A stretch of DNA of 64,000 nt from Gnetum montanum. Taxonomy: Eukaryota; Streptophyta; Gnetopsida; Gnetales; Gnetaceae. The stretch spans positions 187,344-251,343 of the forward strand of contig MNCI01002152.1 of the NCBI GenBank assembly GCA_015680685.1, in the 5' to 3' direction. The translations under genes and the position numbers were made by a program. The notes below the pieces were generated by a model. The model was given only the letters and a program-made list of their open reading frames with translations. It had not been told where the DNA came from and did no database searches. Positions 11,145-21,155 of the stretch are shown one piece after another. Every line of letters begins with the position of its first letter. Positions within the stretch are counted from its first letter, which is position 1.

Positions 11145-13370
11145 TTACTTGCTGGAGCTTTCAACTTGATCTTTTTGAGCTTTTTCTTTTGCAATCCTCT
11201 CATCTTCTTTCTCAGATGAATTCCTTTTTTCTTCCCACTTGGGTCCTTCTTCTTCTTTCTCAAATGAATTCTCATTTTCTTGGAGTGTACAAATTTTGTT
11301 TTCAACATCTCCTTTTTCAACCATCTTACTTTTTCCATTTGAAGTAATGTTATTAATCATGAAAGGTTCACTATAGATGTATATTTGATTTGGTTCTCCT
11401 TTCCAAGGTAACCACATGTGAGAATAATCTGTTGATATGTAACCTGAGAAATTCTTGCTCCAACTTCTACTCAATAAGAGACTATGTGAATCTGGTATAT
11501 CTGCCACTTGAATAGTTACTCTACTTCTGATGCGGGGTTCAGAAGCAATTTCCAATAGAACATTTGGTAATTGACCCACAATCTTCACTCTACTTTTATC
11601 CACTTGAACAATCTTTTTATTTGATTTTTCAGGAATCAAACCAAGTTTCTTACATATAGACAATGGCATTATAGTAGATGTAGCTCCAGAATCAACCAAA
11701 CAATTGTGTAAGTATTTATCCTTTAATTTCATTGTCAAAAGGAAAGGAGGAGCTTCCTTATCATACGAGGTCTTTAATTTCTCATCATTATTAGACACAT
11801 AACTTAACTCTGATTCTCTAACTCTCCTTTTACCTTTAATGAACTCTAAAGCCTTTCTTTGCTGATCTCCTATTTGAAGCAACTGATAAAAGCTAATATT
11901 GGCCTTGACATGTTTAAGGTCTTCAATCAAATCATACTCTCCATCACCAATAAAGCTTGGTTTCTTTATCCATTTATTAAAAGACTGATTTGGAGTGCTT
12001 TGCTATACTTGATTGTCTTTACCTTTATTCTTATCTCTTCTATTTGGCTTAAAAGCTTTTCTCTTAGTAGATGGATCAGTAATAACATTTGGGGGTCTAG
12101 AAGTAGTTAATCTTTCTTTTGATCGGAGACTATATCCATTTTCGTCATTATTATTACATTCTTCATCTGAAGACATATCTTCTTTAAAACTTGATAGAGA
12201 AGAAGTATCACTTGATCCATTGCTAGAAGATTTACTTGCATAATGAACACTAGATAACTCATTATCAGATTCAATATCAAGAAAGTTGGACACAATAAGG
12301 TCACTTTCATCCTCATCTTCTGATAACTTAGTGTCTTGATGTTTATGCTTTCTATTTTTCCTTTCTTCCTTGATATTTACTCTTGCCAAAGCTTTTTCAA
12401 GCTTCACTATTTTGTTAGACATATCTCTCCTTAATTGTCCTTTTTCAGATTCTACTCTTTCATGTTCTTGCTCTATCTTAACATGAGATGGACCTGGTAA
12501 AGCTTTAAATTGAGCAAAATCTTGCATAGGAATCATAACTCTTTCTTCTCTTTTTTGAATCACAATATTTTCTTCAGGATTCAAGTTCAACTGTTTTTCT
12601 AACTATATAGCTTCAGTAAAGTTGTCATTTAGTGTAGTTAAGTTTGGAGTTCTCCTTAACCAAATTGAAATGTTGGGGTTGATAGCCTTAAGATAAGTTT
12701 CTTTGAGCATTTCTTCTGATGGCCTATATTGTCTTTGAAAGAGTCCACAAATTCGTTGAAACTTGATGTTAAAATCTCTAATTGACTCTTTAACTCGTTT
12801 AGCTTGCATCAACCCACAATATAGTTTTTGTTGATCTAATTGATTACCAAATTGGGCTAAGAAAATATTCTTCATGTCATCCCAACTTGTAATACTATTA
12901 CTTGGTAAGTTCGAATACCAAATTTGAGCCATATCCTTTAGATTTGATACAAACAACCTACAAGCTTGATCTTGATGTTGAATATTTGCATGAGCTAAAG
13001 CTAACTCAAACATGTGAATATATTCTTCAGCTAAATAAGATTTTTTAGGAATAAAAGGCTCAGGAAAATGTTTGTAAACTACCTTAGGAATATCATTGTA
13101 ATTCTGAAATCCTAATGGTGTAACTCCTTACCAAGGATTTGCCATCCTATTCCTTTAGATAATTGAACTCTTAGACTTTCTAGATCTTCTCTTACGGATC
13201 GATAAACCAAATATAATGGGTGGTCTTCTTGATCTTCTAGTTTTCACTCCACTACTTGTTCCCAATTTAAAAACTTTATTTTGTTCTTCTTCTGATGAAG
13301 AATCAGTCTTAGAATCTAGAATATCCTTTGAAACTTTGAAAATGTTCAAACTATCAATCTTCTTGGTCAT
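11145..13370 (-). CDS. gag-protease polyprotein of element B, one frame with four nonsense codons
   Basis: All minus-strand open pieces between 13370 and 11145 lie in the same frame, about 741 residues. They are separated only by four stop codons (near 13153, 13117, 12600 and 12000) and no frameshift. The N-terminal piece is basic and serine-rich. The gag capsid domain (12603-13013) shows WYSNLPSNSITSW, then F-x-x-x-F. A coiled, charged segment and a serine/acid-rich segment follow (12003-12590). The protease (within 11145-11930) has the catalytic LVDSGATSTIMP and the later LLLSRSW and GYISTDYSHMWLP motifs. The C-terminal tail is made of K/E runs. No zinc knuckle is seen. The product would form particles and process itself, but polymerase would have to come from another element. 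The start is taken at the ATG at 13370. Confidence 0.82.
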
Positions 13371-13463
13371 GAACTGAAAATAGTACTTAATTTCTTAAGC
13401 CTTTATAGTAACAAAAATTGTTGATATGTTATAAGGCTTATGAACCTAGAGGCTGAATTTTCA

Positions 13464-13481
13464 GCCCTCCTTCTAGTGCCA
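13464..13481 (-). other. primer-binding site of element B
   Basis: Seven bases inside the 5' LTR the minus strand reads TGGCACTAGAAGGAGGGC, starting with the TGG expected to pair with a tRNA CCA end. Family C has a near-identical site at 20691-20708. Confidence 0.65.
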
Positions 13482-13775
13482 AAAGAATTGTTGGCGACCG
13501 TTTGGGACGCGACCGCCAACGAGTGTCCTCGAACAGGATTTAGGTGCTTGCTGGTCTCTGGCAACACCAAGGCCCATATACCTCCAAATAGACTCAGTAG
13601 TTAATGTGAGTATGTGTGTGTGCTATTGCGGCATGCAGTTGTGAAAAATGAAATGATTGCGTTATGTGTAAACTATAGATGACTTGTCTTAAAGAGATTC
13701 AACCAACTTTGCCAAGTACTGTGAGTTGTTGAGAGTTCCTATTTTGTTCAATTGCCTAGTCTATGTGGTCCTTAT

Positions 13776-13835
13776 NNNNNNNNNNNNNNNNNNNNNNNNN
13801 NNNNNNNNNNNNNNNNNNNNNNNNNNNNNNNNNNN
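13776..13835. other. assembly gap of 60 N in the right LTR of B
   Basis: Flanking sequence aligns to 6666 and 6891 in the left LTR, so about 224 bp are missing rather than 60. Confidence 0.85.
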
Positions 13836-14587
13836 ATTCAATAACTACGAATTGTTCAAACTTCCAAGGCTCAAATAAGCAATTTCTTAAAGACAATCCT
13901 ACTATGCTACCAAAAAATTGCTACGTAAACTACCACGTACGAAACTCCATTTTGGCTAGATAATGGATGTCAAAAATTGCATTCAACAGAACCTTCAAAA
14001 GACTTGACAATTTTTGATTGAAATACCACGGAGATTCACTTTAAAGATAAAAAGAAGCTATTCTGGTCCCATCAAAATACCAAAGATTTTATGAACCCTC
14101 TTGATTATTGAATCGTTCAATGGCATGACTACAAGTAGAGGCTCTCTTACAATGATCTTAATAGCAGTTCTTATACATTGCACAATAACAAAATTTACTA
14201 CTAAAATACTCTTAAGGCTTTTAAACACAAGTGCTTCTATGGCAAAATTTTAACAGAAATTTTCTATCGGGCAACAAGAACAATAAGAGCAATCTAAAAA
14301 TCCCAAAATTATTTACCAAGGATGATACTATCTAAACCACTAGCTAAAAAATTTAAGCAAAGTAAAAAATAAAAAACATAACTCACAAGACCATGAAAAA
14401 GAGGCTGAAATCTTTCCTTTAGCAAGTCATCTTATAAGAAATCTTTCACACTTTCTTCTTTACAAATGCTCTTCTCCCAAGACTCAAAAGTGTGTCTCCA
14501 AGTGAGAGCCCAAGTGCTAGCTAGTAGCCTTCCAAAGTGTGATGTCAATGTCTTCTCTTAAGTCCCCCTTCCTCCTTGACCCCTGAA

Positions 14588-14598
14588 GCCTTTTTATA
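14588..14598 (-). promoter_or_regulatory. TATA box in element B right (5') LTR
   Basis: It carries TATAAAAAGGC on the minus strand, identical to the left LTR. This is the copy placed to drive the gag-protease transcript. Confidence 0.72.
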
Positions 14599-14676
14599 GG
14601 GTTCAAAGGTAGGTAGGTAAGTTACAAAATATGTTGGATGGTTATAACCACCATAGAGATAAAAAAGTTGTGGGTG

Positions 14677-14725
14677 ACAAGTGTCTTCATTCAGTTGCGA
14701 AGTGTCTTCATTCAGTTGCCAAGTG
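14677..14725. repeat. 21-bp minisatellite, two units (right LTR of B)
   Basis: It is the same unit as in the left LTR, present twice. The copy number changed after, or during, insertion. Confidence 0.85.
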
Positions 14726-15289
14726 GTCACCATGGAGATAAAAAAGTTGTAGTTGACAAGTGGCCCTTGTAGTTACAACCACTTCAAAGATTAAAAAGCT
14801 ATGGTTCCCAAGTGTCCTATTAGATAGCTATCCAATATAACTCCTTAGCATATGCAAATTTTTAAATTAATACTAATACTCACTTGGTACATGTATAGTA
14901 GCATAATAAAAATTAAATTACTTATATCAAAACCCAAATTTAATTAAAATAAATGCTGTATTCTACAACTAGAGCCTTGATGTAGTTGTGAATGTGTGGT
15001 TAATGATGCCACTGGCCATGACAATGAGGTGCTCCGGGTTTGATATGGAAGTTGCTGTTGATGTTAACGTGCAGCAGGCATGCCTGATGGTGACAAAGAG
15101 TCTTCCGGCCCTATGATAGACCTAGAGCGACCAACTTCAAGCAAGTCCAGACCCTCAGGCTAAAGCAACAACCTTGGTAGCTGGGTATTGATTCCTCTTC
15201 TTCGTATTCTAGAATAGGCTTGCGCATTTCTCTGCAATGCAACCATCACTTGGTTGGTCCAATCGCTGCCCACGTGGAAGACTGGAACA

Positions 15290-15723
15290 CGTCTTTGAGA
15301 TGCAGAAACAATGCAGTGCTACTGAGATTGATGTATGTTAGACTTTGATTCATCAGAGCAAACTCGGTTGGAATCGAACCCATGTATCCATTATCAGATA
15401 AATCAAGTTTCTACAGAGATCTCATGCCAACCGGAGGAGGAATTATTTTGCTCAGAAAGTTGTCTAATAAACTCAGGTTTATCTGTGATGACAAATTCCC
15501 AATGGTGGTCGGTAAAGTACCGTTGATAAAATTTTAGGATAGTAGAAGGTACTGGAAAGTCTACCCCAGCTTCCCCAAACTTGGGAGGCACAACCCTTGT
15601 GAGATGATTATCATACATCTCCAAATTTACAAATTTTGAGCAATTTGACACTGCTTTCAGCATAGAAATCTCTTGGTTTGGATCCTCCCTTTTTCTTTGA
15701 AGAATAATTTTGCCAAGATCCAA
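15290..15723 (-). pseudogene. captured leucine-rich-repeat receptor fragment in the right LTR of B
   Basis: This is the second copy of the LRR fragment at 8390-8820, with the same repeat order and slightly different substitutions (open minus-strand frame 15403-15723 covers the first repeat). It is not functional as a gene. Confidence 0.7.
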
Positions 15724-15729
15724 GAATTC

Positions 15730-16460
15730 TAGTTTTGGTATATGTATCGTGGAGTTTCATCATTGTAATCCCTACTTCGGTGGTAGGACCTTCTACCATG
15801 GCAAAATCCCCATCATTCAAATAATCCTTGCATTATTCTTTTTTTTCCTCTACAAGTAGAGGCGGTACCAGGGATGGCCGAAGATGATGATTCCAGTGAG
15901 CGCTGTAGTGATAGCAACGGACCACATGGCCTTGTCCTCCCGCCAACTCACCAGTCGCTGTGAAAAACCAGAGCCGCAAGAACAACCGTGAGCAAACTCA
16001 AAATAGTGACCCTTCAGGGTAGACTCTGATGTCCTGCATGACTTCCAGAAATTAGAAAGCCTTGTCCACTGAGTTGAATGCCGACCTCAGCAGAGAAAAT
16101 TACAACATCAGTCACAACATTATCGTTGTCGTAAATAGCGATGATGATGCTAAAGAACTTATTCTCATATGGATCACCACCATCGGTGATGTGCTGGCCC
16201 AGGAAAGAGGTGTTGATGAAGGTTTCATGGCCGTCCTTTGCTACAATTCCTATGCTGCTAGACTACGACTGCTGCAAATTCTTGATCAAAATCGATTGCT
16301 TCCACGTCTCGATTTCTGGCAACGGCTCTGCCGAAGTCGCAGGTATCAGCGTCGGCATTGGCTCTAGCTCGATTTAGTTGGGAGAGGCCACGTGCTTTCT
16401 TGTCGTCTGCCTGGTGCCCTTTGTTTTTGCCACAGATGACTCCATCTTTTCAATCGTAAT
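15730..16460 (-). pseudogene. second captured gene-like fragment in the right LTR of B, unknown
   Basis: This is the copy of 8830-9560 in the other LTR. It is unrecognised, broken by stops, and noticeably richer in GC than its neighbours. Confidence 0.4.
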
Positions 16461-17303
16461 TATTGCAGCAAAATATGATCCATGAAGTGAGAAGATATTT
16501 ATCTAAATTTAGTTTTGAATGCTGGTTATCTGCAATTGTAGAAATCTGGGTCTACCTTGTGTGTACTGCAAAAATGTTGAAATACTATGACAATTATTAT
16601 GATACCATTAAAATGCTGCAGAAATGCGGTGTAGTCCTGAATAAGGATCAACATTCTTCCAATTTGAGTGGCGCTTTTTTTTATTGTAATGCTACAATAG
16701 AATGGCTCTAATGGAGGTTTGGATCAAGGGCAAGTGCTGGATCATCTTGTTCACAGTCTCGTCAGCTTCTTGCAGCCTCCCTACCTAGCCTAGAAGCCCA
16801 ACCATAAAAATATAGCATCAATTTTTGTACAGTATACCAAATGTTTATCAATGGCCTCAACACATTGTATATTAACCTCATGAAATTTTCAAGGGCATTT
16901 CATAGGCCAAACAATATAACTCTCAATTCCAAGGCATCATTTGTTTTCTACAAGTTGCCTCACATTCATTACCTTCCTATACCTTATGGAGGTTAACTAA
17001 ATCCACTTCTTGACTTGTACATCAATACATGTTTGTAGATCTAGTGAATACTTCTTTGGCACTAAAAAAAATTGGTAGAGGATTGTCATGAACTCTGAAA
17101 AATTGATCATTTGTCTTAAACAAAACTGTATTTGCTAGTGAATCAATTAGAGAAAAACCTTTCAAACTACCAACCCAACACCTCTGAAAAGTCTTCATCC
17201 AATAAAATATTGGCAATGTTTAAATCAAGGCGAACGTTAGTTATATGATTAGCTTCACAACCTCACAAAGCCTGCTCCATTAAATGGCCAAAATGTGCCA
17301 ACA

Positions 17304-17308
17304 CTAAT
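17304..17308. repeat. target-site duplication of element B, right copy (CTAAT)
   Basis: CTAAT follows the terminal GCCAACA of the right LTR and matches 6375-6379. Confidence 0.92.
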
Positions 17309-18300
17309 TAAAGACATAGGGAAAATTCTCATGATGGTATGAGACCATGCCTACAATAGTAAGCATTTAGATCAAAAGGTAATAAGATGAGGATTAAGAT
17401 CACCTTCTTTATATTTACTAAATTGGGAAATAGGGACACCTAGAGGAAGAATCAAGGGTGAGGCTACATAACTTATGGGATTATCTTGATAAAATTTCAT
17501 AATCTTGATAGTTTTTGAGGTAGAGGCTTTATGCCTTTTCAACTCCTCCGTTAGGTCCTAGATCATCTAGAAGGCTTGATCCAGTTCCTATGATGGTGCT
17601 ATGAAGTTTGCAGAAATGTCTATGGCATTTCTTGTGAGGCTTGTGGCCTCATATGGGTTGCATGAGAGAAGGAAGAGTTTGTGTTATGATTGTGGCTCAT
17701 GGACCAAACAAAGAAAAGAATGTTTGCATTGGTACTTGAGGCAAAAATGGGACAAATGGGGTGTGTGCCCCTTGTGTTGCTTAGGTTTCAATGGTGGATC
17801 CCACATGAGTAGTTAACAAATTTGTGGTGATAAAAACCACCATTGATGATTTTCTATATTGAGACTATGTTGTAAATAACATTGATGTGTTATAGTTTGT
17901 TATTTGTAGCATTTGTTGAGTTTGATATGTGGTTATAACTAGCATGGAATCCACCAAAGTAGGGTAGGAACGAGTGGAAGATGGTGGCACCATGCCCATG
18001 GAGAAAACAAAAGCATTAGAGGAAGGTGTTATGACCTTAAGTGATTTTTGTTAAAACAATCCTTCCAAGATGTTTTCAGGCTTATATTCTACCTTAAATT
18101 CATCTTCCTCTTCTTGTTTCTCCTCAGAGCTATGCTTGTCACCTTCCTCTTCCTTGGCAATCAATTGGGCTAGGTTGTTAGTATAGATGTCATTAAGAAA
18201 AATTTGGTCATACGAGAATGGGATGTACTCCTTCCCACTCTTGTGTATGAGCTCAAACTCCCTCTTGGTCTCTACTTCCATATGTGGAATTAGCATGCCT
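17304..18300 (-). pseudogene. gag N-terminal part of element A
   Basis: Read on the minus strand, the stretch next to 17304 gives the start of the gag capsid domain (HLITF, then FPMSLIRK) and runs straight into the W-Y motif at 6374 if element B is removed. Further upstream an 81-residue open frame (18051-18296) is rich in E and K and probably belongs to the N-terminal gag or leader. Several stops and frameshifts lie between. The 18051-18296 piece has no family hallmark, and its assignment rests on position alone. Confidence 0.55.
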
Positions 18301-18639
18301 ACCTATATTTCAGCACAATTAGGACTTTCCCCTCTAATCCACAAAGATTTCCTACACTCAATGATTGTAGGGTCTTTAGGATCATAGATCCTAATGGCTT
18401 GTTAGCTAGGATCTTCGCTAGTGAGGGTGAAGGGTAATTTGGTGGACTATTGGAAGGACATGGCTATAGTGTTGATAATGGCTTAAAATAGGATGTAAAT
18501 GGTAGAATTGAAGTAAATTCCAATGAATGGAATTCAAAAACTTTTAAAGAAACTGAAAATAGCAAAAAAAAAAGAGGTATTTACTATAATTACTAAGTAA
18601 AGAGGGGTTACCTCCTTACCAAGAATGGAAAGTTGGAAA

Positions 18640-18990
18640 CATTGGTATCAAGCCTCATCCAAGCTGGTCCCCCAACTACCTCTATGTTGGGTATGATAGG
18701 GGAAAAAGTAGGGGCTGAGATAATGAAAATATCACACCTTCTAACTCAATGTTGATGATGGAAAGGCTAAAAACCAAAGTGGAAATTTGGGTTTTTCTAT
18801 TGAAAATTGATTTTAGTAGGATGCCAATTCTTTCATCTTGGAAAAATGGGGGAAAGCCAAATTTTAGAAGTTTGGTAATTTCTAGAAGGGTTGCACAATC
18901 CACTTTAGAAACCAAAAGAAAAATTGGTAGCAAAAAGAAAAAGGATGGAAAGGCTTCAATGCTAGCATTGGAGGAAAAATTCATAGTAAG
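18640..18990. repeat. repeat D, copy 1
   Basis: It matches 22835-23090 in the same orientation (shared phrases around a gg-tat/tgt-aagcct start, a cccaact block and a ttgattttag block). The function is unknown. It lies between the start of element A and repeat C1. Confidence 0.7.
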
Positions 18991-19819
18991 TGCTATGAAA
19001 AGTTACTACAACATCACAAGATTTTGCATGTTATAACCAATCTCCATCATGTAGCTTCCATCCCATGAAACCCAAGGCTAGATTACATTGTAAATGTGAA
19101 AATTATACTCCATAATGGGCAAATTCACATACTTTATACTTTTGGGGCTAAAAATGCCTCATAAGTGGCCAAAGAAAAAAGTCACCTAGTGTCTATATTT
19201 GTGTTTGGGAAGAATAAAAATGCCTTTTGGAATATCAAAAAATGTAATTTAATGGGTTTTATGCAGGGTTATGCATTTTTCTACACTAGAAATAGATGAA
19301 GGAGGGTAGAGCTCACCTACCCCTAGCATGAAAGGGTGGAGGATTTGAAAACTCTCCCCTTCAATGTGGAGACCAAATGCATGACTTGGAAACTTTCCTC
19401 CAACTTGAAAACTTTCCTTCCCAACCTAGAAAGTCTCCCTCCAATGTGAAATTTCCCCCACCACCACTGCTGCTCCCACCCCCACACCCCCCACCTCTCG
19501 TAGCATTGAAAACTTTCCCCATGTCTTGGAAAGTTTTTCCCCAACATGGAAACTCCTCCTCCTCCCCCCCAGCCTAGAAATTTTTCCCCCAACATGGAAA
19601 ATTCAATCCCCTAGTGTGGAAGCCACAAGAAGCAAAGTTCATTAATTCATGCACTTCAACATTAACTAACCACTTCAACAAGCAATGTGGAAAGCTCAAC
19701 ATAGAACATTCATCTTCAGCATAGAAGGGATTCCCTTGTTACTATTTTTAGTAAAAAAATGGCCATGGGGAGAAGCACTTACTATGTTTAGTAACCCCTC
19801 AAAATTGAGTGCCCATTTC

Positions 19820-19935
19820 ACCTAAATTTGGCAGCCAATTTGCAACAAATTTACATCAAATTTGCAGCCAATTTTTAGCAAAATTAAATCAAATTTGTAG
19901 CTAATTTGCAGCCAATCATAGCCAATTTGCAATCC
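19820..19935. repeat. AATTTGCAGCCAAT array in repeat C1
   Basis: Several imperfect copies of aatttgcagccaatttg lie just upstream of the TATA box. Copy C2 has only about two. Confidence 0.65.
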
Positions 19936-19955
19936 CATTTGTAACCCAAAGAACC

Positions 19956-19963
19956 TATAAAAG
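19956..19963 (+). promoter_or_regulatory. TATA box of repeat C1
   Basis: It reads ACCTATAAAAGCC and is conserved in C2 at 21955-21962. Confidence 0.6.
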
Positions 19964-20467
19964 CCATTGAGAAGTTTCTGGTTCTAAAATTTTTTAGCAA
20001 ATCAAGCATTTTTGTTCAATCAATTCTCAAGCAATTTGCATATACACACAATTACACACTTGGAACATTTTCAAGCACTCAAGAGCTCTTAGAAGTTCCC
20101 ATACTTGCATTCTCTTGAACCCCAGTGTGGAAGTAGGGAGGCCTTGAGATTTGGTGGATTTTGGTTCTAACATTGCACTTCTAGGATCTCAAACCTAGCT
20201 TAGAGCAACTTGGCATCCAAATACTCCACCTTTCTTAGCCCCCAACAATGACCCAATTGGTAGATCCAAGGTTGCAATAGCAAAGGAAGGTTTGATAACA
20301 TCAAGAGTGGCTTAGCACCTGGATCACAAAGTAGATCATCTCAGCTTCAATGGGCTTTGAACTCTTGCATAAGGGAACCCCCATTTTGCTCATCTAGGCA
20401 CCATTTGTACATATTTCTCTAGCTTATTCTTTATTCTTTTCTTAACAAATTTTTGAGTTTTTTGTTC

Positions 20468-20473
20468 AATAAA
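20468..20473 (+). terminator. AATAAA poly(A) signal of repeat C1
   Basis: AATAAA lies about 510 bp after the TATA box and is conserved in C2 at 22493-22498. Confidence 0.5.
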
Positions 20474-20690
20474 ATTAAATTTGTTATTGGTGAACTATTC
20501 AAATCTATTTATATTTCCACATTTTATTTCTCCCAAGTCCCTGGTTGATCTACTGGACTGGCCAAGGTACCTCAAATCCCATTTTTATCATGAAGGCCTT
20601 GGGAATTTAGGGTTGAGGAACTTCTTGCATTGAGGGTCCTTGGTTTTTCTCATTCTAGTAATTGAGGTTTTTGATTACCATAGTTTTTCT

Positions 20691-20708
20691 TGGTGCTAGA
20701 AGAAGGGC
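20691..20708 (+). other. primer-binding-like site after repeat C1
   Basis: TGGTGCTAGAAGAAGGGC differs at three positions from the site of element B and lies 10 bp after the end of C1. This supports C1 as a 5' LTR. Confidence 0.55.
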
Positions 20709-20831
20709 TTTTTTTCTTTTGCAATTTATTATATCTTTGTTATTTTATGCACGTAGCCTGTGCATGTAGCCTAAATTTATTTACATTGTTACTTATTTGT
20801 TACAACCTTTCTTTATTTTTACTTATGTTTT

Positions 20832-21005
20832 ATGGCCCACTAAGGCCTAAAATTGGCATCATGGCCCGCTAAGGCCTAAAATTGGCACTATGACCTGCTA
20901 AGGCCTAAAACTGACACTACGGTATGTTATGACCTTAAACTAGCAACACGACCTGCCAAGGCCTTAAATTGGTACCATGGCTTTCCATGACCTTAAACTA
21001 GCAAC
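20832..21005. repeat. 29-bp tandem repeat, six units
   Basis: Six units of exactly 29 bp, the first being atggcccactaaggcctaaa then attggcatc. They lie between C1 and C2, in the short interior of the family C element. Confidence 0.85.
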
Positions 21006-21155
21006 ATTGGTAACTTGGATAGCCTAATTCTTATATGGCCTATATGCATTATAGTGTTATAATATGCAGAGGTATTTTGTATTCTTTGTTGATGGCTATT
21101 GGGTTAATCCTCTAGGCACCAACAAAGAGAGGCCTTTGAAACATGAAAAACTTTT

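Larger units (their letters stand above)
6380..17303 (-). mobile_element. element B: complete non-autonomous LTR retrotransposon (gag-protease only)
   Basis: Two long direct repeats (6380-10412 and 13489-17303) start with TGTTGGC and end with GCCAACA, and the unit is flanked by CTAAT. The roughly 3.1-kb interior carries one minus-strand gag-protease frame, a primer-binding site beside the right LTR and a purine tract beside the left LTR, so the element reads right to left. No RT, RNase H or integrase is present. It therefore resembles TR-GAG or LARD-type elements, which depend on enzymes supplied by a relative. The LTRs are unusually long and hold fragments that look like captured host genes. 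The element sits inside the gag gene of element A. Confidence 0.92.
13489..17303 (-). repeat. element B right LTR (5' LTR)
   Basis: It matches 6380-10412 and is 3815 bp as given, including 60 Ns at 13776-13835. The matching part of the left LTR is 224 bp (6667-6890), so the true length is probably about 3979 bp. It begins TGTTGGC and ends GCCAACA. As the 5' LTR of a minus-strand element it would drive gag transcription towards lower coordinates. Confidence 0.93.
3940..18640 (-). mobile_element. element A: old Ty3/gypsy gag-protease element, split by element B
   Basis: Minus-strand pieces of gag and protease lie on both sides of element B: gag N-terminal part at 17304-18300, gag core and C-terminal part at 5180-6374, protease at about 4150-4768. 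Removing B together with one copy of the CTAAT duplication makes the gag frame run on without a break into the W-Y motif of the gag domain. No RT, RNase H or integrase is seen to the left of the protease. Neither LTR is identified; the 5' end probably lies near 18640, where the family C/D repeats start, and the 3' end may lie to the left of the window. The proline-rich spacer with repeated PFV-KVP phrases between gag and protease resembles plant Tat/Ogre-type elements (family knowledge). Confidence 0.7.
19025..20680 (+). repeat. LTR-like repeat C, copy 1
   Basis: It matches 21156-22710 directly. It starts at TGCATGTTATAACC and has LTR-like anatomy: a CCAAT-rich U3, a TATA box at 19956-19963, an AATAAA at 20468-20473 and a primer-binding-like site 10 bp after its end. 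Its exact 5' boundary is uncertain because repeat D precedes it. Confidence 0.65.

Noticed and set aside
13763-13963. 66-residue open frame on the plus strand
   Set aside because: It spans the N gap in the LTR, with no homology signal.
19323-19595. Glycine/tryptophan-rich minus-strand frame
   Set aside because: It results from a C-rich low-complexity tract in repeat C1, and C2 does not keep the frame.
20690-20872. Short hydrophobic frame after repeat C1
   Set aside because: It starts at the primer-binding-like site and runs into the 29-bp repeat, with no sign of a gene.
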